Origin: Duganella sp. CF402
GTDB lineage: Bacteria > Pseudomonadota > Gammaproteobacteria > Burkholderiales > Burkholderiaceae_D
DNA: 64,000 bases
Direction: 5' to 3'
Assembly (NCBI RefSeq): GCF_900109645.1
Contig: NZ_FOBG01000001.1
Location: 1,426,001 to 1,490,000, forward strand
The notes under the pieces were generated by a model, which was not told the DNA's origin, searched no databases, and saw only the letters and a list, made by a program, of their open reading frames with translations. Positions 52,350-60,775 of this stretch are shown here, in pieces. The translations under genes and the position numbers were made by a program. Numbering within the stretch: position 1 is the stretch's first letter; every line of letters starts with the position of its first letter.

Positions 52350-52718
52350 ATGACTGAAACATTAAAGCCTGAACAAGAGCATCCAGCGCAGGAGCCAGCC
52401 GCCCTGCCGTTCCGCACCCTGCTGTACCGCTTCCTCTTCTTCGACTGGCTGTTCCGCGATGTCAGCGCGGCGCGCAACCTGTTCGAACGCCACGCCGCGC
52501 TCCAGCACAACATCTACATGTCCCGCTACCTGCCGATTTACATGCGACGCTGGAGCGTGCTGGCCACCTTCGACTTCGGGCTGGGCTTCCTGTGCGAACG
52601 CGGCTTGCAGGCTACCGTGCTGTCGGCCTGCTTTTTCACCTGGTCGTGCATGACCATCGCCGGCATCGTGGTGATTGTGGTGGCATGGATCTTCCTCACG
52701 TTCGGCCGATTCTTGTGA
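52350..52718 (+). CDS. Small membrane protein, function unknown
   Basis: A 122-residue protein with a polar N-terminus (MTETLKPEQEHPAQEP), an amphipathic middle rich in Arg/Phe, and hydrophobic segments at about residues 68-85 and 92-120, so one or two TM helices. A GGGAG site lies 8 nt before the ATG. It is 3 nt from the next gene, suggesting a two-gene operon. I do not recognise the family. Confidence 0.65.
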   Translation: MTETLKPEQEHPAQEPAALPFRTLLYRFLFFDWLFRDVSAARNLFERHAALQHNIYMSRYLPIYMRRWSVLATFDFGLGFLCERGLQATVLSACFFTWSCMTIAGIVVIVVAWIFLTFGRFL

Positions 52719-52721
52719 CGC

Positions 52722-53276
52722 ATGGGGAAATGGCGCTCCGGCGCGGCTGGCTGCGCCTTCCTGATCGCCTGCTCTCCGGTGATGGCAGCCGCGCTGGCCG
52801 TGAGCCTGCCGCCGGCGCAGGCGCAGCAAGCGGTGCTGCGCGCAGTCCAGCAGATCGCGCCACACAATGAGTTGCGGCGGCGCTACCGCATGGCCCTGCC
52901 CTTCGGCAGTCAGCTGTTTCCACCCGACGCCGACCTGGCCCTGCCGCCTGCCGCGCCGGACTTGCGCGCGTGGCTGGCCCTGCCCGCCGCACAACGCCGG
53001 CACGACCTGCTGGTCACGCCCGACATCGATTACTTCTGGCCTGCCGAGGACCGGCAATACAGCTGCCAGTTCCTGATCCACATCACCGCGCACGGACCGG
53101 GCGCGCAACTGGCAGTGTTGCAGCTGCGGCCCACCGAATACGCCGGCAAGGAATTCAAGCTGCTGGGCCGCACCGGCCCGGGCCGCTACATGAAGCTGCT
53201 GCCGGCCAGCCCGTCAGCCGAGTCCGATGCTGGCATGCGCGCCTTCCTGGCGGCGGCGCTGTCGGGCCAGCAGTAG
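52722..53276 (+). CDS. Secreted protein, function unknown
   Basis: A 184-residue protein with an N-terminal signal-like stretch (GCAFLIACSPVMAAALA). The mature part is mixed, with a YFWPAEDRQYSC segment. It follows the small membrane protein gene by 3 nt and its end overlaps the convergent PEP-CTERM gene by 63 nt, which makes the extreme C-terminus or the other gene's end less certain. No family recognised. Confidence 0.6.
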   Translation: MGKWRSGAAGCAFLIACSPVMAAALAVSLPPAQAQQAVLRAVQQIAPHNELRRRYRMALPFGSQLFPPDADLALPPAAPDLRAWLALPAAQRRHDLLVTPDIDYFWPAEDRQYSCQFLIHITAHGPGAQLAVLQLRPTEYAGKEFKLLGRTGPGRYMKLLPASPSAESDAGMRAFLAAALSGQQ

Positions 53277-53801
53277 CGCGGCGCCCAGCGCCAGCAACGG
53301 CAAGCTGCCCGGCAGCGGCAAGGCTGCCGCCGCCACCGTCAACGAGTAGGCGGCCTGCACGCCATCGGCCGCTTGCAGGAAGATGCCGCCGGCCAGCGGG
53401 TCGCCACTCCACCATTCTCCTGACACGGTAAACAGGCCGCTGTCGCTCTGCCCCGCCAGCGCGAACGGGAAGATCTGCACTCCATACAGGCCGGTGTGCA
53501 ACAGCGCGTCGAAGGCGGCGTCGACGCTGGCGCCCGGTGCGAGGATGGGGAAGTCGAAGTAACTGGCGTCCGGCACCCCAAGACTGAACGACGAAACATT
53601 CAGCTGGGTCGGCACAAACCAGTTGCTGCTGTCGGTGTTGACCAGCTGGTAGCCCCAGCCGACGGTCTGGCCGGGCAGTCCGCTGACCGCGCCGCCGGCC
53701 GGACCGGCAGCGAACGTGAAGGTGAACGGCAGCGCGTGCGCGCCCAGCGACAGCATGCTCAATAACAGGACCAGCAGGGTCCGCAAGTATCGGTGTTTCA
53801 T
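53214..53801 (-). CDS. PEP-CTERM-type exported protein
   Basis: A 195-residue protein with a signal peptide (LLVLLLSMLSLGAHA, cut near 23), a beta-rich body, and a C-terminal LPLPGSLPLLALGAALLLARQRRR tail of the VPLPGS variant of PEP-CTERM signals. The ATG at 53801 has GGAG 8 nt upstream; an ATG 15 nt earlier overlaps the end of the upstream gene. About 20 residues follow the Arg cluster, longer than usual. Confidence 0.82.
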   Translation of the reverse strand: MKHRYLRTLLVLLLSMLSLGAHALPFTFTFAAGPAGGAVSGLPGQTVGWGYQLVNTDSSNWFVPTQLNVSSFSLGVPDASYFDFPILAPGASVDAAFDALLHTGLYGVQIFPFALAGQSDSGLFTVSGEWWSGDPLAGGIFLQAADGVQAAYSLTVAAAALPLPGSLPLLALGAALLLARQRRRQEGAHASIGLG

Positions 53802-53812
53802 GATGGGGCTCC

Positions 53813-56506
53813 TCATTTCGGTATCACGGATTGGGCTTGCGAGTAGGCGTAGCTGACGCCGGCCAGGTCGGTCACACTGCCGTTCTCGCTGACGCTGAAG
53901 CGCTTGACGGTGGTCGGCAGGTTGAACGTCAGCCGCACAGTGAAGAAGCTGCCCACGTCCACATTCGGCGTCACGAACGGCAGCGCCGGCGACAGCGCGG
54001 TGTTGAGCGTGACCACACCGGTGCCTGCCAGCGTGCGCAGCGTCAGCGAACCGAGGCGCATATCGCGCGCCGTGCCGATGCCGGTATTGGTGAAGCGCAC
54101 GTCCAGCCCGATCACGCCGGGCGCCACGCTCTCCTGACCGATGATGTCGGCGATCAGGTCCGGCCGCCCCGGCGCTTGCGCCACGCCGCTCACCAGCACG
54201 GTCAGCGAGGCGCTGTTGTGCAGCGAGGCCACGCTGGTGCTTTGCGCGCTGACGGTCAGGCTGTCCGCACTGCCGATGACGGCGCCCGGTGGCGGCGTCA
54301 GCGTGACGGTGACATTGGCGCTGGCGCCGCTCGCCAGTGTCAGCGTGGTCGGCGACACGGAAGTGATGTAATGCCGGTCGTCAGTGGCGCTGATGGTGAA
54401 GGTGTCGGCCGGACCGTCATTGCGCACCTGGTACACCAGCGTGGTGCTGACGCCGGGCCGCAAGTCCTGCCGCGACGGCGCAATGACCGCCACGGTTTGC
54501 GGCGTCACCATCACGCTCACCAGCCGCTGGTACGGGTAGCCCGAGCTGTCGTTGCCGGTGGCGTAGACCACGAACGGCTCGTTGGGAATGGTCAGCGCAC
54601 CAAAGTATTTGCCGTTGTCGGTCTGGTCCTGCTCCAGCGCCAGCGGCCCCAATGCGCTGAGGTTCTTGCGGCGCAGCTGGAACTGCGGCGCGCTGGCGAT
54701 GCCGCTCAGCGCCGCGATCGCATACAGCGGCTGGCCCGGACCCGGCTCGCCGTCAATGGTCATCAAGCCCTGGTGCGGCGGCATGGCGCCGAAGCGCGCC
54801 AGCTTGAAGGAGTTGAAGGCCAGGTCGGCGACGCCGTTCACGTTCACATAGGTCTGGTCGCTGGAGCCGCTGACCGACAGCGTCCACGCGCCGCGCAACG
54901 GACTGTCGACCGAGATGATGACGCCGCTCGACAGGCTCAGGTACTTGGTGGCGGTGGCCGCCGTGACCACCACGCCATCGGGCCGCGTCAGCGTGACGAC
55001 CGGCCGCACGCCGGCCTGGGTGCCGCTGACCGACACCGTCAGGCGGGTCAGGCTGGTGTCGACCGGCACCGTGTAGCTCTTGGCGCTGCTGTAGGTGTCG
55101 ACCACCGACAGGATCTGCACCACGTTGTTGCGCGCCACCAGATCGGCCAGCTCGGTAACCGTGCCGGCCTCGCCGCCGAACAGGAAGAACACCTGTCCGC
55201 CAGTCTCGGCCGCCGCTTGCAGAAAGCCCGGCGTCAGCGGCGAGCAGCTGCCGAACAGGATCGGATAAATCTTGATGTCCTTGCTCTTGGCCAGGCTGAT
55301 CACCGCGCCCGCCAGTCCGGCGTCCTTGGCGGTGGCGTCGGTGTACATGAACAGGTCGCCGCCGGGATCGGCCAGCGACAGGCCGTTGTACATGCCGGTC
55401 ATCGCCAGTTCGGGGCAATCGCCGCCGCCCGTGGCGAACAGGCCGCCGATGAAGGACTTGAACAACCCGGCGTCGTTGGTGGCCGTGGTCGGCCCGGTGC
55501 CGGGGTCGTTGAACGGCGCCAGCACGTATTGCAGCGGTTCCTCGTCCGTGCCCAGCCGCGCGTCGACGATGCTGGTGGCCGAAGCGCGCACGCCGGCAAT
55601 GATGCCGCCCATGCTGCCGGTGGTGTCGATGGCAAACGCCAGCGTCGGCCCGGCGCCCAGCAGCGCCTTCAGCTGGGCCGGCGTGATCTCGGCCTTGATG
55701 TCTTCGACGAATTGCTGGGTGCCGGCGATGGCGGCGGCCGCCGCCGTGCTGTGGAAGCTGCTGTGCGGCGAAATGTCGCAGTACAGCGTGTCCTTGTTGA
55801 TGCCTTCACGGAAGTAGCCGACCGGATCGCTGGACGGCGAACTCTTGTCCAGCGGCCCGCCGTGGCTGCACTTGAAGGCGCCCGGCTTGACGCGGTCTTC
55901 GCCGCCGTAGTAGCCGCTGGTCAGCAGCGAGCCGACCAGGTTGGACGAATTGGCGCAGGTCAGCCCGGTGTCGGTGAAGCCCGAGCAGGTCGGCGTGGTA
56001 GGGCCGGCGAAGGCCAGCGCACCGGGCCGGCCCACGCCCGGATGGGCGCTGCTATTGCCCTGCTCCACCCAGTTGCTGTGCGAATAAAAGTCCTGGATGG
56101 TGTGCAGCGCGCTCCCGAGGTTGTCACGCGCGCCGGTGGCGTTGATCGGGTCGCTGCGCAAGGCATCGAGGATGTTTTGCTTGAGCGTAGCCAGCCGCAG
56201 CTGCGCGCCGGCGGCGTTCTCGCCGTCGAAGTGCTTGGCCGAGCTGGTCTGGTCTTCGTCGACCTTGGCGTCGGCCTCGATGATCTGGTCGAGCGCTTTT
56301 TGCATCGACGCGGTCAGCTTGGGCACGGCGAAGTAGCGCTTGTCGAGTTCCTCGATGCCGCGCTGGGTGATGTCCTGGTGGGTCAGGCTGCCGGCCGACT
56401 TGGACGTGATGAAACAAACGAAACCGTTCTTGGGGCAGAAGGCGTTGCTCGGTAGGCTGACGGCCAGCAGCAGCGACGCCAGCAGCAACGATAGGAAAAT
56501 GCGCAT
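53813..56506 (-). CDS. Large secreted Het-C/VWA7-like protein with VWA domain
   Basis: An 897-residue exported protein (signal cut near NAF, residue 22). Residues about 40-270 resemble the Het-C/VWA7 N-terminal domain: LTHQDIT (H43) and LHTIQDFYSHSNWVE (H135, D139, H143, E148), metal-site-like residues also found in zinc phospholipase C-type folds. A von Willebrand A domain follows from about 288, with a MIDAS start DTTGS (D294-S298). The rest is beta-sandwich repeats, the last containing RPDLIADI and FTNTGIGTA of the CARDB type. It shares 4 nt or so of spacing with the PEP-CTERM gene. Its role may be adhesion or membrane targeting; this is inference. Confidence 0.8.
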   Translation of the reverse strand: MRIFLSLLLASLLLAVSLPSNAFCPKNGFVCFITSKSAGSLTHQDITQRGIEELDKRYFAVPKLTASMQKALDQIIEADAKVDEDQTSSAKHFDGENAAGAQLRLATLKQNILDALRSDPINATGARDNLGSALHTIQDFYSHSNWVEQGNSSAHPGVGRPGALAFAGPTTPTCSGFTDTGLTCANSSNLVGSLLTSGYYGGEDRVKPGAFKCSHGGPLDKSSPSSDPVGYFREGINKDTLYCDISPHSSFHSTAAAAAIAGTQQFVEDIKAEITPAQLKALLGAGPTLAFAIDTTGSMGGIIAGVRASATSIVDARLGTDEEPLQYVLAPFNDPGTGPTTATNDAGLFKSFIGGLFATGGGDCPELAMTGMYNGLSLADPGGDLFMYTDATAKDAGLAGAVISLAKSKDIKIYPILFGSCSPLTPGFLQAAAETGGQVFFLFGGEAGTVTELADLVARNNVVQILSVVDTYSSAKSYTVPVDTSLTRLTVSVSGTQAGVRPVVTLTRPDGVVVTAATATKYLSLSSGVIISVDSPLRGAWTLSVSGSSDQTYVNVNGVADLAFNSFKLARFGAMPPHQGLMTIDGEPGPGQPLYAIAALSGIASAPQFQLRRKNLSALGPLALEQDQTDNGKYFGALTIPNEPFVVYATGNDSSGYPYQRLVSVMVTPQTVAVIAPSRQDLRPGVSTTLVYQVRNDGPADTFTISATDDRHYITSVSPTTLTLASGASANVTVTLTPPPGAVIGSADSLTVSAQSTSVASLHNSASLTVLVSGVAQAPGRPDLIADIIGQESVAPGVIGLDVRFTNTGIGTARDMRLGSLTLRTLAGTGVVTLNTALSPALPFVTPNVDVGSFFTVRLTFNLPTTVKRFSVSENGSVTDLAGVSYAYSQAQSVIPK

Positions 56507-56600
56507 ACGATATCCTTTCTCAACGAACAGGAATCCGCACAGGGCAGATACGCGACGGCCTGTCGCATCTCTCGTGCCATGTGCTGCGCTTGCTTTGAAA

Positions 56601-58856
56601 TCAGTGGCTTGGCGCGAGCTGCGCCGGCAAGCGGCGCGCCAGTGTCAAATTTGCCGACACGCCGTGGCGGGCCAGCAGCCCGGCCAGCTCCGTCGGCCGC
56701 CCGGACAGATAGCCTTGCACCTGAGTGCAGTCGAACTGCCGCAGGAAGCCCAGTTGCGCATCGCATTCCACGCCCTCCGCGATGATGCGCAACTGCATGT
56801 TGAGGCCCAGGTCGATGATGGTGCGGACGATGGCGCAGTCGTTGCGGTTGTGCGGCACGCCCTGCAGGAACACGCGGTCGATCTTGATCGAACTGATCGG
56901 CAGGGTCTTCAGCAGCGACAGCGAGGAATAGCCCATGCCGAAATCGTCGAGGCTGATTTCAAAGCCCAGCCGCACCAGCTCGCGCATGATGGGCAGGGTC
57001 TTGTCGATGCGGCGCATGATCACGCCTTCGGTCAGTTCGAGGCAGATCCGCGCCGGATCGACGCCGGCCGCATCGACGATGGCCATCAGCTCGTGCGGCA
57101 AATCGTCGTCGAGGAATTCCGGCGCGGCCATGTTGACGTGCACCTGAACGTCCGGCAGGCCGGCCGCCTGCAGCAGCGGCAGATCGCGGCACACCTGCTC
57201 GATCACCCAGCGGCCGATGTAGACGATCAGCCGGCTCTGCTCGGCCACCGGGACGAACTGGTCCGGCGGCACGATGCTGCCGTCGGCCCTGCGCCAGCGG
57301 ATCAGCGCTTCCAGCCCCACCACGCGGTCGCTTTGCAGGTCGCGGATCGGCTGGTACTCGACAAAGAACTCGTTGCGCTGCAAGGCGTCCTGCAAGGCCG
57401 ACAGCATCAGCAATTGCGCCGCGACCACGCGCTGCTGGCTGTCGCTCTCGTTGCCGAAATAGCTGGCCAGGTTGCGGCCGTTGCGCTTGCTCTGGTACAT
57501 GGCGGCGTCGGCCGCATGCAGCAGCTGGGCGGTATCGGCGCCGTGCAGCGGGAACAGGCTGACGCCAATGCTGGCCGATACCGACAAATCATGTCCGAGA
57601 TAGTTGAAGCGCGCGCGGGCGGCATCGAGGATGGCGGCGGCCAGCGCGTCAAGCGACTGCTGGTCGGCGCCGGGCGGCGTCATCAACGCGAATTCATCGC
57701 CGCCGAGGCGCGCCACGCTGGCGCCGGCCGGCGCCAGCTGCCGCAAACGCTCGGCAAACTGGCACAGCACCAGATTGCCGGCCGCATGGCCAAAGCCGTC
57801 ATTGATGGGCTTGAACTGATCGAGGTCGATGTACAGCAGGCCGAAGCGTTCGCCGCGCGCGCAGGCCGCGTCCAGCAGCGCGTGGAAATGGGCGCGGTTG
57901 TACAGGCCGGTCATCTCGTCGGTCTGGGCCAGCACCCGCACGCGTTCCTGCTGCACCATGCGCTGGCCGGCTTGCGCGATCAGCGCGCTGATCGATTCGG
58001 CCAGGCCGGGCAACTGCGCCTCGCGCTGGCGCGGCTCGGCGCTGAAGAATTCCAGCACGCCCACGCTGTGCAGGCGGCCGTCGGCGCCGACATAGGTCAC
58101 CGGGAAGAAGAACCCCGACTGCAGGCCGCAGTGGGCCGCCGCCCGCACCCGCGCGACATCGCTCGCGGCGGCGCTGGCGTCGACCCAGAGCGACTGGCCG
58201 CTGCGCCAGGTCTGGCCCACCACACCCTGGCCCGGCTCCACCACCAGCATGGCGGCGGCGCTGCGCAGCGGCGCATAGTCGCGGTCGGGCTTGTGCCAGA
58301 TGTGTCGGCAGCGCAGCACGTCGGCCTCGCCGCTGCGGTCCAGCGCCCAGAACGCGCCCCACTCCCAGCCCAACTCCTCGCACACCAGATGGATGATCTT
58401 GTAGACCGCCTCGTCCAGCGTATCGGTGCCGATCAGGTACTGGGTCAAGGCGAAATTGAAACGCTCGCGCAGCGCGGCGCGCTTGAGCATGGTGATATCG
58501 GTCAGCATGCCATGCACCACCGGCTGCCGACCGGCCGCCACTGACTGCAGGCGCAGCCAGCGCACGCCCTGCTCGCGCTCCACCAGCCGGAACTCGCAGC
58601 TGACCGCCGCCTCGCTGCCGTCCAGCGCCGCCAGCGCCGTATCCACCGCCTGCCGGTCTTCGGGCACCACCCGCTCGCTCCACGGCCCCGCGTCGCCCGG
58701 CTCCATACCCAGCAGGCGCATGGCCGTGGCCGACAAGCACAAGTGCCGCGCGCCGCGCGCCAGCGACCAGCGCCCCAGCCCGGCCAGGGAGTCGATGGCG
58801 TCGTGCTGCACGGCGGTGGCACACTGCGGGCACAAATTGCCCTGGTCATTCTGCAT
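56601..58856 (-). CDS. PAS-GAF-GGDEF-EAL c-di-GMP signalling protein
   Basis: A 751-residue protein with an N-terminal CPQC pair, a PAS-like domain (about 20-120), a GAF-like domain (about 125-285), a GGDEF domain with intact RLGGDEFAL and an EAL domain with GLEALIRW. Both catalytic signatures look intact, so it may make or break cyclic di-GMP. The ATG at 58856 is used; an in-frame TTG lies 12 nt earlier. No TM helix, so cytoplasmic. Confidence 0.92.
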   Translation of the reverse strand: MQNDQGNLCPQCATAVQHDAIDSLAGLGRWSLARGARHLCLSATAMRLLGMEPGDAGPWSERVVPEDRQAVDTALAALDGSEAAVSCEFRLVEREQGVRWLRLQSVAAGRQPVVHGMLTDITMLKRAALRERFNFALTQYLIGTDTLDEAVYKIIHLVCEELGWEWGAFWALDRSGEADVLRCRHIWHKPDRDYAPLRSAAAMLVVEPGQGVVGQTWRSGQSLWVDASAAASDVARVRAAAHCGLQSGFFFPVTYVGADGRLHSVGVLEFFSAEPRQREAQLPGLAESISALIAQAGQRMVQQERVRVLAQTDEMTGLYNRAHFHALLDAACARGERFGLLYIDLDQFKPINDGFGHAAGNLVLCQFAERLRQLAPAGASVARLGGDEFALMTPPGADQQSLDALAAAILDAARARFNYLGHDLSVSASIGVSLFPLHGADTAQLLHAADAAMYQSKRNGRNLASYFGNESDSQQRVVAAQLLMLSALQDALQRNEFFVEYQPIRDLQSDRVVGLEALIRWRRADGSIVPPDQFVPVAEQSRLIVYIGRWVIEQVCRDLPLLQAAGLPDVQVHVNMAAPEFLDDDLPHELMAIVDAAGVDPARICLELTEGVIMRRIDKTLPIMRELVRLGFEISLDDFGMGYSSLSLLKTLPISSIKIDRVFLQGVPHNRNDCAIVRTIIDLGLNMQLRIIAEGVECDAQLGFLRQFDCTQVQGYLSGRPTELAGLLARHGVSANLTLARRLPAQLAPSH

Positions 58857-59064
58857 TAGCGGGTCCAAAGTTGGTCAAATAGGCGGCCAGCCGCACCAAA
58901 GCGGGGCCTGCAGGCCGGTCCGTGCCTTGCAAAGCAGTATTCATGCCAGTTAAAATGTTGCGAATTTGCCAATCCACTGTTTAGCTTTTGCGGTTAAACA
59001 GCGACATTTGCAAAAGAATTATTTGTTCGGTGCTCGCATTAATGATAATTTTGCGATTACCGAC

Positions 59065-59082
59065 ACCAGTTGATACCAGTTG
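59065..59082 (+). promoter_or_regulatory. Direct repeat upstream of halogenase gene
   Basis: ACCAGTTG occurs twice with a 10-nt period (59065-59072 and 59075-59082), one helical turn apart on the same face, 35 nt before the TTG start. A TATAAA (59090-59095) follows. It may be an activator site; the rest of the 260-nt gap (58857-59116) shows no gene. Confidence 0.35.
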
Positions 59083-59116
59083 CCGGACATATAAAAAATA
59101 CGCGGGAGACAAGTAA

Positions 59117-60670
59117 TTGAACAATGAAACGCATGGCGGTGGGATCCGCAGGATAGTTATCGTCGGTGGCGGCACGGCCGGCTGGATGACGGCGGCCCCG
59201 CTGGCCCAGCGCCTGGCGCGCCATCCGACCCAACCGTGCGAGATCACCCTGATCGAATCGCCCGAGATCGGCACCATTGGCGTCGGCGAGGCGACCCTGC
59301 CCACTATCCGCGTCTACAACAAGGCGCTGGGACTTGATGGCGCCGACTTCGTCGCCAAGACCCAGGCCAGCTTCAAGCTCGGTATCGAATTCAAGGATTG
59401 GGGCCACCTCGGCAACCGCTTCTTCCATCAGTTCGGCGATTTCGGTCCGCCGCTGGCCGGTATTAGCGCGCACCACCACTGGCTGCGCCTGGCCAAGGAA
59501 TTCAATCAGATGCCGGAGATCGAGAACTGGTCGCTGGCCTCGGTCATGGCGCGCGAGAACAAGTTCGTGCCGCCCAACGAAGACACGCCCGGCATGACTG
59601 ACGCCTATTCCTACGGTTTCCATTTCGACGCCAGCCTGTACGCCCACTATCTGCGTGATTATGCGGTAGCGCGCGGCGTCAACCGCATCGAGGGCATGAT
59701 CGTCGATGTCGAGCAGCATCCTGAAAACGGTTTCGTCCGCGCCGTGAAGCTGCGCGACGGCCGCCGCGTCGAAGGCGACCTGTTCGTCGATTGCTCGGGC
59801 TTCCGCGGCCTGCTGATCGAAGGCGCGCTGAAAGCCGGCTACGAGGACTGGAGCAACTACCTGCCGTGCAACAGCGCGCTGGCCGTGCCATGCGCCTCGG
59901 CGCCGCAGCTGACGCCGTTCACCCGCTCGACCGCGCAGGAAGCCGGCTGGACCTGGCGCATTCCGCTGCAGCACCGCACCGGCAACGGCTACGTCTACAG
60001 CAACAACTTCACCAGCGACGCGCGCGCGCGCGACGTGCTGCTGGGCGCGCTCGACGGCGAAGCGCTCGACGAGCCGCGCCAGATCCGCTTCGTCACCGGC
60101 CGCCGCCGCAAATCGTGGGACAAGAACGTGGTGGCGATCGGCCTGTCGGCCGGCTTCGTCGAACCGCTGGAATCGACCAGCATCAACCTGATCGAAACGG
60201 CGGTCGGCAAGCTGCTGGAACTGTTCCCGGACCGCGACTGCAGCCCGCACCTGGCCGATGAATTCAACCGTTTCATGGGCATCCGTTATGAATCGGTGCG
60301 CGACTTCATCGTGCTGCACTACAAGCTGACCCGGCGCGACGACACCGAATTCTGGCGCCATTGCGCCCACATGGCGATCCCCGACTCGCTGCAGCACCAG
60401 ATCGAGCTGTTCCGCGCCACCGGACGGGTGGCCATCCTCGACCGCGCCGGCTTCGCCGAGCCGTCCTTCGTCGCCATGATGATGGGCCTGGGCGTGACGC
60501 CGAAACGCTACGACCCGCTGGCCGACCGCGTCGATATCCGCGCGGTGCACGGCCACTTTGCCGAACTGCGCGACATGATCGCCAAGGCCGCAGCGCGGAT
60601 GCCGGACCACGGGGTCTTTGTCGCCAACCAGGCCGCAGCGGCCAAGGCCGCATCCCGGGCCGCCGCCTGA
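59117..60670 (+). CDS. Flavin-dependent tryptophan halogenase family protein
   Basis: A 517-residue flavin-dependent halogenase. It has the FAD loop GGGTAGW (residues 17-23), a catalytic Lys at about K87 (ASFKLGIEF), the halogenase signature WTWRIP (278-283) and Glu at E352 (PLESTSI). It starts with TTG, preceded by GGGAG 8 nt upstream; no in-frame ATG exists near the N-terminus. Relatives next to TonB receptors occur in Xanthomonas, Caulobacter and Sphingomonas, where the natural substrate is often unknown. It forms a unit with the receptor 105 nt downstream. Confidence 0.92.
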   Translation: MNNETHGGGIRRIVIVGGGTAGWMTAAPLAQRLARHPTQPCEITLIESPEIGTIGVGEATLPTIRVYNKALGLDGADFVAKTQASFKLGIEFKDWGHLGNRFFHQFGDFGPPLAGISAHHHWLRLAKEFNQMPEIENWSLASVMARENKFVPPNEDTPGMTDAYSYGFHFDASLYAHYLRDYAVARGVNRIEGMIVDVEQHPENGFVRAVKLRDGRRVEGDLFVDCSGFRGLLIEGALKAGYEDWSNYLPCNSALAVPCASAPQLTPFTRSTAQEAGWTWRIPLQHRTGNGYVYSNNFTSDARARDVLLGALDGEALDEPRQIRFVTGRRRKSWDKNVVAIGLSAGFVEPLESTSINLIETAVGKLLELFPDRDCSPHLADEFNRFMGIRYESVRDFIVLHYKLTRRDDTEFWRHCAHMAIPDSLQHQIELFRATGRVAILDRAGFAEPSFVAMMMGLGVTPKRYDPLADRVDIRAVHGHFAELRDMIAKAAARMPDHGVFVANQAAAAKAASRAAA

Positions 60671-60726
60671 CACCAATTACCTGATTAAAAAACTGATGGA
60701 GGCAAAAACGATTCGACAAGCGCTTA

Positions 60727-60740
60727 TGAAAACGTTATCA
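60727..60740. promoter_or_regulatory. Candidate LacI-family operator before the TonB receptor
   Basis: TGAAAACGTTATCA is a near-perfect 14-bp palindrome (12 symmetric positions) with the AACGTT core typical of LacI/GalR sites. It lies 36 nt upstream of the receptor TTG start. It suggests carbohydrate-linked control of the receptor, by a regulator not encoded in the neighbouring 15 kb. Confidence 0.5.
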
Positions 60741-60775
60741 GCAGTAAAAGAAAACACCTTTAGGGGGGAGACAAA

